DNA of 64,000 nt from Hymenobacter mellowenesis (GCF_030581005.1 NZ_JAUQSX010000003.1:1-64000), one strand, 5' to 3'; counted from the stretch's first letter, positions 32,701-41,857 are shown. Numbers and translations are program-made. Notes: generated by a model not told the origin, from the sequence alone.

Positions 32701-34878
32701 TTACTGGACCACCAAGCGCCGAGCCACCAAGCCCACAGCCGTGTGGGCCACTACCGCATAAATGCCTGGTGCAAGCCCCGCCAGTGGCAGCTCCAACGTT
32801 TCGGCGGCGCCGGCCGCCAGCGTGCGGGTGAGCACCGTGCGGCCCAGGTTGTCGATTACAGCCACCGGAGTAGCCAGCGTGCCGCGGAGCGCCTTGGGCA
32901 GCAGCAGCGTGGCCACGCCGTGGGCGGGGTTGGGGTACACGGTGGCCAGCCGCGCCAGGGCGGCCGGGGCCGTGGCCAGCACGCCCTGGCCGCTCAGGTT
33001 GAGCACGTAGGGGTTATCGGCCTGGCTGTTGTTGGCAATGCGGAGCGAGCCCGTGTTGGCGCCCGTAGCCGACGGCGTGAAGGTGACGCCGAAATTGGCT
33101 GTGCCGCCCGGCACCACGCTCACGGGCGCCACACTGCTCAGCGCAAACGGCCCGCTAAACGTGAAGGCCCCCAGCGTCAGAAACTCGGTGGCGCTGGTAT
33201 TGCTGATGCTGAAAGTGACCGGCGCCGACGTAGCCCCCTGGCCCGTGGCGGCAAAGCCGGCGAAGGTGCCCCCGTTGGGAATAACGGTGCTGCCCTGCCG
33301 CAGCACCGGCAGCGGGTTGGCCGCGGTAGTGCTGAAGGTGAGGGTGCCCGCGCCGGACGTAGCACCGGTGCTGCAGTTGCTCACGATGCTCACCGTGTAG
33401 CTCGTGCCCGGCAGCAGGCCGCTCAAACTGGCCGTGGTGGCCGTGCCCGCCAGGGTCTGGGTGCTCGTGGCCGGTACGGTGGTCAGCGTGTAGCTACTGG
33501 CCGTGTTGGTACCCGTGAAGCGGACGGTGGCCGAGGTGCTGGTCACGTTGCTTGCCATCAGGCTGGCGGGGGTACCGCAGGCCGGGGGCACCGAGCCCAC
33601 CGTGAAAACAGCCGGCGCCGAGGGCGTGCCCTGCGTATTCGGGCTGTCGGGGTTGGTGACCGTGACGGGGTAGGTGCCGATTATGGCCAGGTCGGCCGCG
33701 GTCAGCGTGGCCGTTAGCTGCGAGGCCGAGACGTAGGTGGTGTTGCGCACGTTGCCATTGTACTGCACCTGAGAGCCGGGCGCGAAGCCCGCGCCATTTA
33801 CAGTCAGCGTCAGGCCGTTGGTGCCCACCTGGGCGTAATTGGGAGCCAGGCTGCTGATGGTGGGCGTGGGGGCTATGGCAATATCCAGGACATTGAAGGG
33901 AAAGGCGTACAGCGCCGGCACCAAGTTCCGCTTGTTGGTCGCATCGCCCGGGTTGCTGGTCAGGTTCAGGTCGTAGAGGTTGCTGCTCGAATAGCCATAG
34001 CTCGGGCGGCTGGGGTCGGTGCCGGGCGGCGTGAGCTCCAGCAGCAGGCCCACATTGGTGGTGCCGTTATAGAAAATGTCGGGGTTGATAAGCGCATCGG
34101 GCAAGATGCCGTAGCTTTCCAATCTCACCTGCCCCAGCGTGTTGAGGGTGCCCGAGTTCGGCGGAATTTGCGCCGAGAGAATGCCGAAGGGGGCACTCGG
34201 GTCGGGCCGCACGTCGATGTCGTAGAGCGTGCTGCTGGTGCTGCCCGGGTAGGCGTTGGAATAGGCAATGCCGCCCACGCGCGGATTGAGGGCCGCGTTG
34301 GGGTCCGATGCGCCATACGCCAGGGGGCCATCGGTGCCCACCACCAGGCCGGTGCTGGGGCTGAGGCGGTAGTTCTGGTCGTTGGTGCTCACCACCCGGG
34401 CCAGGTCGGCCACGGGGTTAAAATCGAACCCAATGCGTTCGGTGGCCCCGCCCAGGGCCAGCGTGATGGGCGCCGCGCTCACGGGGGTGGCCGCGCCCGT
34501 GGCCACGTTCAGGGTATAAAGCTGGGCATTGGCGGTGCTGGCGCCGGTGTCGTAGCCCAGGGCGTATAGCTGGCCGGTGCTGGCGCGGTAGTCGATGGCC
34601 ACCAGCCGCTGGCTGCCCGTGAGGCCCGACACCAGAATGACCTGGAAACGGGGCCGGCCCGAAGCCACATCGAAGCCCGCCAGCCCCTGCGAGCCGGCCG
34701 GCGCGCCGGGGGCATACAAGGGGTCGCCGGGCTGCAGCGTGCGCGTGAGGGTACCCAAACCGTAAACCACTACCTGGGCTCGCCCCGGCACAAAAAACAG
34801 GGCGACCAACAGCACGGTAACTAGAAGCCGGGCCCAGTCCCGGCCAGCCGGCCAGCGAGAATGTAGGCGTGCGTACAT
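32701..34878 (-). CDS. DUF4394 type IX cargo protein, shorter paralogue
   Basis: A 725-residue secreted protein with signal peptide, DUF4394 domain (VVYGLGTLTRTLQPG onward, to about residue 340), one TIG/IPT module (about 345-430), one Fn3-like module, a choice-of-anchor-like module (FTPSATGANTGSLRIANNS near 600), and a Por sorting domain starting [16 protein letters not shown]. The C-terminal 80 residues are nearly identical to those of the neighbouring 1346-residue protein, so the two arose by tandem duplication and then lost or gained middle modules. Confidence 0.9.
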   Translation of the reverse strand: MYARLHSRWPAGRDWARLLVTVLLVALFFVPGRAQVVVYGLGTLTRTLQPGDPLYAPGAPAGSQGLAGFDVASGRPRFQVILVSGLTGSQRLVAIDYRASTGQLYALGYDTGASTANAQLYTLNVATGAATPVSAAPITLALGGATERIGFDFNPVADLARVVSTNDQNYRLSPSTGLVVGTDGPLAYGASDPNAALNPRVGGIAYSNAYPGSTSSTLYDIDVRPDPSAPFGILSAQIPPNSGTLNTLGQVRLESYGILPDALINPDIFYNGTTNVGLLLELTPPGTDPSRPSYGYSSSNLYDLNLTSNPGDATNKRNLVPALYAFPFNVLDIAIAPTPTISSLAPNYAQVGTNGLTLTVNGAGFAPGSQVQYNGNVRNTTYVSASQLTATLTAADLAIIGTYPVTVTNPDSPNTQGTPSAPAVFTVGSVPPACGTPASLMASNVTSTSATVRFTGTNTASSYTLTTVPATSTQTLAGTATTASLSGLLPGTSYTVSIVSNCSTGATSGAGTLTFSTTAANPLPVLRQGSTVIPNGGTFAGFAATGQGATSAPVTFSISNTSATEFLTLGAFTFSGPFALSSVAPVSVVPGGTANFGVTFTPSATGANTGSLRIANNSQADNPYVLNLSGQGVLATAPAALARLATVYPNPAHGVATLLLPKALRGTLATPVAVIDNLGRTVLTRTLAAGAAETLELPLAGLAPGIYAVVAHTAVGLVARRLVVQ

Positions 34879-35079
34879 AGATGATTAAGGATTAAATCAA
34901 ATGAAAACAGGACGGAGCGCAGACGGCTTTCCCAAGAGAACGACTAACTTAGCCGAATACGGAAATTTATCCGAATTAGGCTGTCCTGACGGGCTAATCC
35001 AGATGAATTAAACGTCCCGTGAAGGCAGCCAACAGAAGCCAGTGTTACCACTTTAGGGTGCTCCCAAAGCCTGGGCGAA
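34879..35079. other. Intergenic, nothing recognised
   Basis: About 200 bases upstream of the DUF4394 gene and beyond the MOSC gene stop. AT-rich in the centre; no clear terminator or promoter was seen. Confidence 0.4.
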
Positions 35080-35595
35080 TCATTCCACCACCCGCACCAC
35101 ATCGCCCACCCGAATGGTGCCGCCTTGGGCAATGTGCGCCGTGAGGCCGCCGTGGCCGCGCATGGCGTTGTAGCCGCCGGGCCCCAGCTCTTCTTCCATG
35201 CGCGAGCAGGGGTGGCACTCGCCGGTAATGTCGAGAATGACCTCGTCGCCAATTTGAATACGTCGGTTTTTCAGGGCTAGCAGGTTCAGGCCGCTCACCA
35301 CCAGGTTGCGGCGCAGGCGGGCCGGGTCCACGGGGTCGGGCAGGCCCAGGTAGCCGGCCACGGCCGCCAGGTGTTCGTGCTGAATGAGGGTGACCTGCCG
35401 CTTGCCGCCGGTCTTGGGCCGGGCGTGGTCGCCGAGCAGGTGCGAGTCGGTTTTCAGCACCGCTTCCGGTACTGCTACCAGCGGCTCGCGGCGCACCGGG
35501 CGCTGGCCAATCCACTCCAGGCGGCCGGTTTGGGGCAGGGTGGCCAGCAGGCGGGCCACGGTCGATTTATCGTCGCCGAAGAAGGGAAATGGCAT
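35080..35595 (-). CDS. MOSC-domain protein
   Basis: A 171-residue protein of the MOSC (molybdenum cofactor sulfurase C-terminal) family. The block RRNLVVSGLNLLALKNRRIQIGDEVILDITGECHPCSRME (cited in parts) carries the conserved RRN and the cysteine CHPC that in this family handles sulfur; GGLTAHIAQGGTIRVGD ends the domain. The start is set at MPFPFFGDD. Stand-alone MOSC proteins are thought to deliver sulfur or reduce N-hydroxylated compounds with the molybdenum cofactor; the role here is unknown. Confidence 0.87.
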   Translation of the reverse strand: MPFPFFGDDKSTVARLLATLPQTGRLEWIGQRPVRREPLVAVPEAVLKTDSHLLGDHARPKTGGKRQVTLIQHEHLAAVAGYLGLPDPVDPARLRRNLVVSGLNLLALKNRRIQIGDEVILDITGECHPCSRMEEELGPGGYNAMRGHGGLTAHIAQGGTIRVGDVVRVVE

Positions 35596-35624
35596 GCGCC
35601 CGGTACGGCGCGGGCAGGGGAGGG

Positions 35625-36089
35625 TTACAATTCGTCGGGCGTGCCAAAGCCTTCCCGGATTTCGGTGTGCCGAATCAGCCCGCCCAAACTGCCGGCCCGC
35701 GCCAGCAGCCCGAAGCTGAGCACGGCCGCCGCCAGCGCGGCCCAGGCCAGCAGGCGCGCTTTGGGCGACGCATTTTTGAATAGCAGCAACCCGAACAGCG
35801 CTAGCGAAGCCGCGCCTTCCAGCACCCAAAAGCCGAGCTCGGCCGCCGCCGCGTGCGTCTGGATGAGCGCCCGGCTCACGCGGGGCAGGTCCTGCACAAT
35901 GGCCGCCGCGCCTGCGCCCGTGAATTGCGCGGGCAGGCACAAAAGGCCGGCCGCCAGCACCGCCACCAGCCCCGCCCGCGTCAGGGAAGCGTCGCGCTGC
36001 AGCAGCCCGGCGCCCAGCAGCACGGCGGCAAACAGGCTGCCCACTATCGGGAGGTGGTTGACGAGAAGGTGAAGGTGGGCCTGATTCAT
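35625..36089 (-). CDS. Small membrane protein, DUF2231-like
   Basis: A 154-residue integral membrane protein with four hydrophobic segments, starting MNQAHLHLLVNHLPIVGS, a motif (HLxxNHxP) typical of DUF2231-like proteins that may carry histidine ligands. It lies 29 bases upstream of the MOSC gene on the same strand, so the two are probably co-transcribed. Confidence 0.7.
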   Translation of the reverse strand: MNQAHLHLLVNHLPIVGSLFAAVLLGAGLLQRDASLTRAGLVAVLAAGLLCLPAQFTGAGAAAIVQDLPRVSRALIQTHAAAAELGFWVLEGAASLALFGLLLFKNASPKARLLAWAALAAAVLSFGLLARAGSLGGLIRHTEIREGFGTPDEL

Positions 36090-36432
36090 AGGGCGAAAAT
36101 GGGGTGGGCGCCCCGGCCATGCGGCGGGGCCGGCAAAGCTACGGCTATGCTCCGCAGCAGCACCGCCCCGACGCAACCGTATAGCCCACCGCGCGACTCT
36201 TATTAATTGAACTGCCACGGCCGCAATATCGTTATTCCAGCACGCCCCAACGAGCGGTGCGCAGCGGCGTTCGGCCGGGCGTTCTGCAATGAAAAGCCGG
36301 GCCTGCCCGTTGTAATAAAAACAAGGCGCGCGGGCCTCTGTTGGCTGCTGTTCGAAGTTGCAGTGTCATATTTCTGGCATCACACTTGCCTTAGGTTTAG
36401 CCACTAGTCATTCACTTTCTCGATTGCCTGCT
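36090..36432. other. Divergent promoter region, no gene seen
   Basis: About 340 bases between divergent genes. I see no supported gene or structured RNA; only short AT-rich patches near 36170-36200 and 36350-36400 that may hold promoters. Confidence 0.4.
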
Positions 36433-37407
36433 ATGACTTTCTTCCCTCGTCTTTTCAGCCGCCTGGCCGCTTCGCTGCTGGCGCTCCCCTTGGCGCTGGC
36501 GGCGCCGGCCGCGCAGGCCCAAACCGCCCCGGCACCCACCGACGTCATCCGCGAAATCACGGACGCCGTAGGCCTCAAAGCCCGCTTCGAGCTGCGCTCC
36601 ACGCGCGAGGTCGACAACGCCGCCGCCGTGGTGTACGACGGCAAGCGCTACCTGCTCTACAACCCCGATTTCTTGAACGAAATCAACCGCGCCGGCCACA
36701 CCGACTGGGCCGGCATCAGCATCCTGGCCCACGAAATGGGCCACCACCTCAACGGCCACACCCTGCGCGGCGGCGGCTCGCAGCCGGCCGATGAACTGGA
36801 GGCCGACGAGTTTTCGGGCTTTGTGCTGCGCAAGCTGGGCGCTAGCCTGGCCCAGGCGCAGGCCGCCATGGCCACCGTGCCCGACGATGGCGGCTCGGCC
36901 ACGCACCCCGGCCGGGCGCCCCGCCTCGTGGCCATCGGCCAAGGCTGGCAGCGGGCCCAGGGCCAGATTGTGGCCAGTGCCCGCACCACCGCGCCCTCGG
37001 CCGCGCCGGCCGTGGTGGCAGCCAGCCGGCCTCAGGCAGCGGCCCGCCCCAGCTACGACAGCAATTCGGTGCGCCTGTTCCCCACCGTGCAGACGGATAA
37101 TGACGACTCGGACTCGCGCGAGATGGTGGCCGTCAATCAAACCAGCGGCGATGCCGTGCGCCTCGTGGCTCAGCTCACGTTCCGCAACGACCCCAGCCGC
37201 CGCTATTACCTCACCAATGGCCTGAAAGTGGTGCGCGTGGACGACGAAGACAACGCCGAAGTAGTGGGCCGCGTCAGCCGTACCACCAGCGAAACATTCC
37301 CCTACGTGCTGACCGACACCCAGCAGCGCCGCCTGTTCATCACCGCCCGCGGCGATGTATATGACAAAGCCGGCCAGCGCGTTGCCAAGATGCACGACAA
37401 CATGTAA
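36433..37407 (+). CDS. Secreted M48-like metalloprotease
   Basis: A 324-residue exported protein with signal peptide (cut near AAQAQ). The zinc motif HEMGHHLNGH (about residues 100-109, HExxH) and the following ADEFSGFVL (third ligand Glu/Asp region about 125) match the M48 family. The C-terminal 130 residues form a separate domain with VNQTSGDAVRLVAQ. It should act in the periplasm or at the membrane on misfolded proteins; substrate unknown. A strong terminator follows. Confidence 0.85.
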   Translation: MTFFPRLFSRLAASLLALPLALAAPAAQAQTAPAPTDVIREITDAVGLKARFELRSTREVDNAAAVVYDGKRYLLYNPDFLNEINRAGHTDWAGISILAHEMGHHLNGHTLRGGGSQPADELEADEFSGFVLRKLGASLAQAQAAMATVPDDGGSATHPGRAPRLVAIGQGWQRAQGQIVASARTTAPSAAPAVVAASRPQAAARPSYDSNSVRLFPTVQTDNDDSDSREMVAVNQTSGDAVRLVAQLTFRNDPSRRYYLTNGLKVVRVDDEDNAEVVGRVSRTTSETFPYVLTDTQQRRLFITARGDVYDKAGQRVAKMHDNM

Positions 37408-37427
37408 ACTGTGATGAGTCAATATTG

Positions 37428-37463
37428 AAAAGCCGGCCCGCCATTTAGCGGGCCGGCTTTTTT
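37428..37463. terminator. Intrinsic terminator
   Basis: AAAAGCCGGCCCGC and GCGGGCCGGCTTTTTT form a perfect 14-bp stem with a six-base loop, directly after the metalloprotease gene. Confidence 0.93.
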
Positions 37464-37538
37464 GTGCATACCGGGTTCGATTGGGACGAGCGGTTGTTCC
37501 TTCGTGGCTGATTATCTGCCCCACTGTTCCCAATTCTC

Positions 37539-38453
37539 ATGTCCCAGTTGCCTTTTTTGCTGGTCGATGCTTTCACTACCGAGCCGCTACGCGGCAACCC
37601 ATGCGCTGTGGTGCTCGATGCCGACGACTTCGACCCCGCGCTACGCCAGCGCCTGGCCCGCGAGTTCAACCAGTCGGAAACGGCTTTTGTGAACCGGGCC
37701 GCGCCCGGCAGCACGGAATTTACGGTGCGGTTTTTCACCCCGGCTGAGGAGATTCCGCTGGCCGGCCACCCCACCATTGCCACCATCACGGCGCTGCTTC
37801 ACGCGGGCCGGGTGGCGTTGCCGGTTTCTGGGGCGGCCCTCACCATCACGCTGCACCTACTGCACGGCCCCATCCGCGTGGATGTGCTGCCGGGCGCGGC
37901 CGGTGTCCCGGCCATGGTTTGGATGACGCAGCGTCCGCCCGTGTTCGGCGCCACGCACGCCCCAGAAGCCGTGCTGCCGCTCTTCGGCCTCACGCTCGAC
38001 GACCTGCTGCCCGGCGCCCCTGTCCAGACGGTGAGCACCGGCACCCCGCAGCTCATGATACTGCTGCGCGACCACGCCGCCCTGCGCCGCGCCCACGTGG
38101 CCGATGCCGCCGCCCTGGGCCGCTACCGCGCCGGCAGCGACTTTTTCAGTCCGCACCTGTTTTGCCTGGGCGGTGCCACGCCCGCCGGCCACACCTTCGC
38201 CCGGCACTTCGGCACGCCGCCCGATGTGTCGGAAGACCCCGTGACGGGTTCGGCCACGGGCGGCATGGCGGCGTATCTGTGGCACCACGGCTACCTCGAT
38301 ACGCCGGAATTCGTGGCTGAGCAGGGCCACGACATGGGCCGCGCCGGGGCCGTGCAGGTGCGGGTCCACGGCCCGCGCGAGGCCATCGAATCGGTGCAGA
38401 TTGGCGGCACCGGCGTGGTGGTGCTGGAAGGCAGGTTGCGCGGGGATTTGTAG
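37539..38453 (+). CDS. PhzF-family isomerase
   Basis: A 304-residue member of the PhzF/diaminopimelate-epimerase fold. The N terminus FLLVDAFTTEPLRGNPCAVV and catalytic glutamate in NQSETAFV (about residue 46) are present, as is the C-terminal block EDPVTGSATGGMAAYL. It stands alone; outside phenazine clusters these proteins have unknown isomerase-type substrates. Confidence 0.92.
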   Translation: MSQLPFLLVDAFTTEPLRGNPCAVVLDADDFDPALRQRLAREFNQSETAFVNRAAPGSTEFTVRFFTPAEEIPLAGHPTIATITALLHAGRVALPVSGAALTITLHLLHGPIRVDVLPGAAGVPAMVWMTQRPPVFGATHAPEAVLPLFGLTLDDLLPGAPVQTVSTGTPQLMILLRDHAALRRAHVADAAALGRYRAGSDFFSPHLFCLGGATPAGHTFARHFGTPPDVSEDPVTGSATGGMAAYLWHHGYLDTPEFVAEQGHDMGRAGAVQVRVHGPREAIESVQIGGTGVVVLEGRLRGDL

Positions 38454-38489
38454 GCTGTTGGGTGCAACCGGATTTGCATTTAGGCTGTT

Positions 38490-38595
38490 GAACGTCATGC
38501 AGAGCACAGCGAAGCATCTCGCGTGTGGTAGCATTCCAATCGGTAAAGATTAGTGGCGGCACGCGAGATGCTTCGCTGCGCTCTGCATGACGTTC
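38490..38595. repeat. Dispersed palindromic repeat, copy 3
   Basis: Inverted arms GAACGTCATGCAGAGCACAG and CTGCGCTCTGCATGACGTTC with an inner GCGAGATGCTTCGC-type pair. It lies just before fpg; its right arm is open in the fpg frame and could mislead gene callers into an N-terminal extension. Confidence 0.9.
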
Positions 38596-38639
38596 ACGCG
38601 CCAGCGAAACTCAACCTTCAACCCTCAACACTTCCCCAA

Positions 38640-39509
38640 GTGCCCGAATTACCCGAAGTCGAAACCTACCGCCGATTTATTGACGAGCTGGCCGTGGGCC
38701 AAACCATTGCCGCCGTGCAGGTGAACGATGCCCACGTGCTGGCCACGCCCGAAGCCGAGCTGCGCGCCGGCCTCGTGGGTCGTACCATCACGGGCACCAG
38801 CCGGCTGGGCAAGAACTGCTTTCTGGAACTGGACAACGGCAAAGTGCTGGTGCTGCACTTCGGCATGACCGGCGACGTGGGCGCCTACCGCGACGAGCCC
38901 GATGCCCCGCGCTTCACCCGCGTGGCCCTGCACCTAACCGATTCCGGCCTGCGCCTGGCCTTCATCGACCCGCGCAAATTCGGCCGCATCCGGCTGGCCG
39001 ACAGCGCCGCCGCTCACCAGGCCGCCAAGAAAATCGGACCCGACGCGCTGGCCATCACCGCCGCCGAGCTGCACCAGAAGCTGAGCCGCCGCAAAACGTT
39101 GCTCAAGCCGCTGCTCCTCGACCAGGGCATCACCGCCGGCCTCGGCAACTGGATTGTGGACGAAGTGCTGTTTCAGGCCAAAATCCACCCCGAGCGGCTG
39201 GGCTCCTCACTCACCGAGAAGGAAACGAAGGCCTTGCACGACGCCATTCAACTGGTGCTGAACACGGCCATTAACCAAGAGGCCAACTACCGGCATTTTC
39301 CGGCCTCTTTCCTAATTCACGCCCGCGAGTGGGACACTTCGGCCACGCCCGTCAGCGACGATGCGCACACCTTCTGCCCCCGTCATCCGAAGGTGAAAAT
39401 CGAGAAATACTACGTGGGCGGCCGCGCCACCTACATCTGCCCCAAATGCCAGCCCGCGCCCGCCTCAGCGCATGTTGCCGAGGCTGCCCGCGACAATAAA
39501 AATGCCTGA
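38640..39509 (+). CDS. mutM: Formamidopyrimidine-DNA glycosylase family
   Basis: A base-excision repair glycosylase/AP lyase for oxidised purines, 289 residues. The start is a GTG giving MPELPEVETYRR: in this family the proline after the removed Met is the catalytic nucleophile, so this start is secure; an upstream ATG lies in a repeat. The C-terminal zinc finger is atypical: FCPRHPKV...YICPKCQ gives C-x2-H rather than C-x2-C for the first pair. The 3' end overlaps the convergent small membrane-protein gene by about 45 bases. Confidence 0.92.
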   Translation: MPELPEVETYRRFIDELAVGQTIAAVQVNDAHVLATPEAELRAGLVGRTITGTSRLGKNCFLELDNGKVLVLHFGMTGDVGAYRDEPDAPRFTRVALHLTDSGLRLAFIDPRKFGRIRLADSAAAHQAAKKIGPDALAITAAELHQKLSRRKTLLKPLLLDQGITAGLGNWIVDEVLFQAKIHPERLGSSLTEKETKALHDAIQLVLNTAINQEANYRHFPASFLIHAREWDTSATPVSDDAHTFCPRHPKVKIEKYYVGGRATYICPKCQPAPASAHVAEAARDNKNA

Positions 39510-39764
39510 GCACGCCCCAAACCCAACGATGAGTACTAGCAGCATGCTCACGAAATAAGGCGCCGCCCCCGCATCTTCTGGGCCCCGCCCTAGGTGGGTA
39601 AAACCCAGAATCAGGTTGACCAATGCCTGGCCCAGGTAGAAGAAGCCAAACAGAAAAATACCGGCGTCGAAGCCAAAGTTCGCTGCCAGTCCCAGCACGA
39701 CGGCTGCGCCCAGCACTATCAGCAGATTATTGCGAACGATGCTACCAAAAGTGGGCTTTTCCAT
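39465..39764 (-). CDS. Small four-helix membrane protein
   Basis: A 99-residue hydrophobic protein with three to four membrane segments (LLIVLGAAVVLGLAANFGF; FYLGQALVNLILGF; YFVSMLLVLIVGFG). It resembles the next upstream gene (92 residues) in size and in the ending LLxLIGFGACxG, so the two are probably paralogues. Function unknown. Confidence 0.6.
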   Translation of the reverse strand: MEKPTFGSIVRNNLLIVLGAAVVLGLAANFGFDAGIFLFGFFYLGQALVNLILGFTHLGRGPEDAGAAPYFVSMLLVLIVGFGACSGIFIVAGSLGNMR

Positions 39765-39803
39765 GAGCTGATTCGATGGGGATTGAGGTCCGTTGAGTCA
39801 GAA

Positions 39804-40082
39804 TTAGTAGGTGTACGTGCCGCCAATGCATGCGCCAAAGCCAATCAATAAGGTCAGCATGGCGGCCAGGAAGAAGCTTTGCCGGGTTTCGATGCTTCGG
39901 GCGGCATAACCCAGAAGGGCATTGACGAAGAACTGAATGAAAATAGCCGTTGCCAGGGAAATAATAAAGCCTGTACCCTTTCCTTCCATCGGAGAATCAT
40001 CGTCCTGCATCCGAAATGCGGCTGCTAAGCTCAGGATAATGGCTGAATTGATGCCCAAAATACGTGGAAACGATGCCTTCAT
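39804..40082 (-). CDS. Small membrane protein, paralogue of the downstream gene
   Basis: A 92-residue protein with three membrane segments, a short acidic loop (MQDDDSPMEGKG) and the C-terminal LTLLIGFGACIGGTYTY. Same strand and orientation as the 99-residue gene. Function unknown. Confidence 0.6.
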   Translation of the reverse strand: MKASFPRILGINSAIILSLAAAFRMQDDDSPMEGKGTGFIISLATAIFIQFFVNALLGYAARSIETRQSFFLAAMLTLLIGFGACIGGTYTY

Positions 40083-40136
40083 AAAGTGGGCTTTCCTATC
40101 AGGAAAAATGGTTAGGCTTGATTGCAGGGGATTAGA

Positions 40137-40271
40137 TTACAGTCCCAGCGCGCCGCTGCACATGCCCCAGCCTATCAGCAAAAGAACCAGCCCAATGAGC
40201 ACGACTATCAGGCAGCCGTTGTTTTTCGGCGGTTCGTTGGGTGGGTTGCTTGTGGTTTTGAGCGGCTCCAT
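40137..40271 (-). CDS. 44-residue single-helix membrane peptide
   Basis: Encodes MEPLKTTSNPPNEPPKNN followed by one hydrophobic helix CLIVVLIGLVLLLIGWG and a short tail. Its start codon overlaps the stop of the radical SAM gene by one base (TAATG), so it is almost certainly coupled to it. The C-terminal LLLIGWGMCSGALG echoes the ends of the two small membrane proteins downstream, hinting at a related set. Confidence 0.6.
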   Translation of the reverse strand: MEPLKTTSNPPNEPPKNNGCLIVVLIGLVLLLIGWGMCSGALGL

Positions 40272-41677
40272 TACACAATGCCGATGCGTTCGGCCCGCAA
40301 TTCCTCCAGCCGCGCCAGCTTTTCCTGGTCGCGGTAGAAGATATTCATGGTTTCGAAGGGAATGATTTTCAAGTCCTTGCTTACAATGTGCACGCAGGAT
40401 TTCTTCACGGCGCGCACGTCGAAATTGTGCGCGTCCATGAATTGCAGAATGATAATTCGGAACAAATTATCATAGCCCAGATTCGGCGCCGACACCTGCG
40501 GCAGGCAGCACAGCAGTTGGTTAATTTCGGGCACCACCGTATCCACGGTATTGGCGGTGCTGAACAGCTTGAGCATGTGCTGGCGCAGGCGCGGGTCGCG
40601 CTCATACACAATGGTGTTACCTCCGCTCTGGAGCAGCTCGGCGGGGTCCACGTAGCGGGTGAGGGGGAAGACTTCGCCCTCCAATTTTAGCGCATAGGCC
40701 ATGGCCAGCGCGTCGGGGTTGCAGGGCACGGGCAGCAGGTCCTCGGCCGTGAAAACCGGGCTCTGGTCGATGATGCCCTGGCGCACTTCGGTGAGCGAAA
40801 ACGAGTCGGTTTCGGGGTTGAAATTATCGAGCCGCCCGGCCGCCTGCGTGGGCTGAAATGTGACGCCGCGAATGCACCGCTGCTTCAACGCGTAGTCGAT
40901 GATGTCGCCCATTTCGTCATCGTTCAAGCCCTTTTGCAAGGTCACCACCAGCGTAGTGCTGAGGTTATACTTATTGAGATGCTCAATGGCTTGCCGGCGC
41001 ACCTCGCGCAGGTCGCGGCCGCGCATGGTCAGCAACACGTTTTCGCGGAAGGAATCGAATTGCAGATACACTTCGAACGCGCCCGCATACGTGGCCAGCC
41101 GCGCTACGAAAGCCTCGTCCTTGGCCAGGCGCACGCCGTTGGTGTTCACCATCAGGTGCTTGATGGGCTTGCGCTTGCACATGTCCAGAATTTCCCAGAA
41201 CTGCGGGTGCAGCGTGGGCTCACCGCCCGAGATTTGGACCACGTCGGGCTCGCCCTCGTTGGCCACCACTAGGTCCACCATGGCTTCCACTTCTTCCAGG
41301 GTGCGGTGCCGGCCGTGGGTGGGGCTGCTTTCGGCGTAGCAGGTGGGGCAGGTGAGGTTGCAGCGGTCGGTTATCTCGATGACGGTGAGGCAGCTGTGCT
41401 GCTCGTGGTCGGTGCAGAGGCCGCAGTCGTACGGACAGCCGAAGTGCGTGGGTGCGTTGAAGCGGCGCGGCGTCTCGCTGGGCTTCACGTAGTTGCGGAT
41501 GCTCTTGTAGTACTCAATGTCGGTGGCAATACGCACCTTCTGGCGCCCGTGCTCGGGGCAGCGCTTGAGCATGAACACGTTGTTGTCCTCGAAGACAATT
41601 TTGGCCTCAATGCGGCGCAGGCACTGCGGGCAGAGGCTGAGGGTGAAGTCGTAGTAGGTATAGGGCCGTTCGGGCAT
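40271..41677 (-). CDS. Radical SAM protein of the COG1964 type
   Basis: A 468-residue radical SAM enzyme. The iron-sulfur motif is CNLTCPTCY (about residues 106-114, CxxxCxxC). Before it lie a zinc-ribbon-like start (LCPQCLRRIEAKIV, then RCPEHG) and a second cysteine cluster CPYDCGLCTDH (about 81-91). After it, VQISGGEPTLHPQFW is the SAM-binding GGE motif. This layout matches the COG1964 group, which includes archaeal tetraether-lipid synthase and related bacterial enzymes that join unreactive carbons. The substrate here is unknown. The start is set at MPERPYTYYDF. Confidence 0.85.
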   Translation of the reverse strand: MPERPYTYYDFTLSLCPQCLRRIEAKIVFEDNNVFMLKRCPEHGRQKVRIATDIEYYKSIRNYVKPSETPRRFNAPTHFGCPYDCGLCTDHEQHSCLTVIEITDRCNLTCPTCYAESSPTHGRHRTLEEVEAMVDLVVANEGEPDVVQISGGEPTLHPQFWEILDMCKRKPIKHLMVNTNGVRLAKDEAFVARLATYAGAFEVYLQFDSFRENVLLTMRGRDLREVRRQAIEHLNKYNLSTTLVVTLQKGLNDDEMGDIIDYALKQRCIRGVTFQPTQAAGRLDNFNPETDSFSLTEVRQGIIDQSPVFTAEDLLPVPCNPDALAMAYALKLEGEVFPLTRYVDPAELLQSGGNTIVYERDPRLRQHMLKLFSTANTVDTVVPEINQLLCCLPQVSAPNLGYDNLFRIIILQFMDAHNFDVRAVKKSCVHIVSKDLKIIPFETMNIFYRDQEKLARLEELRAERIGIV

Positions 41678-41857
41678 GGCGCAGCAGGAAAGGAGAATTA
41701 GTGCCGGAATATAGCGGCAAAACTGTAATTCCACCTGTTATCCTGAGTTCAGCGAAAGACCTTATCACGCTTACACATAGCATTGCTAATTGCTCAGTCA
41801 TGATAAGGTCATTTGTCCCTGCTTAATGCGCAGAATGCTCAGGACGACAAGCGGGAT

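Noticed and set aside
38553..38639. N-terminal extension of Fpg from an upstream ATG
   Set aside because: These codons translate the palindromic repeat arm, and the family requires Met-Pro-Glu at the start, which the GTG at 38640 supplies.
41743..41838. A palindromic region upstream of the radical SAM gene (CCTTATCA/TGATAAGG and CCTGAG/CTCAGG)
   Set aside because: Arms are short and interrupted; it may be a decayed repeat but I could not support a class or function.
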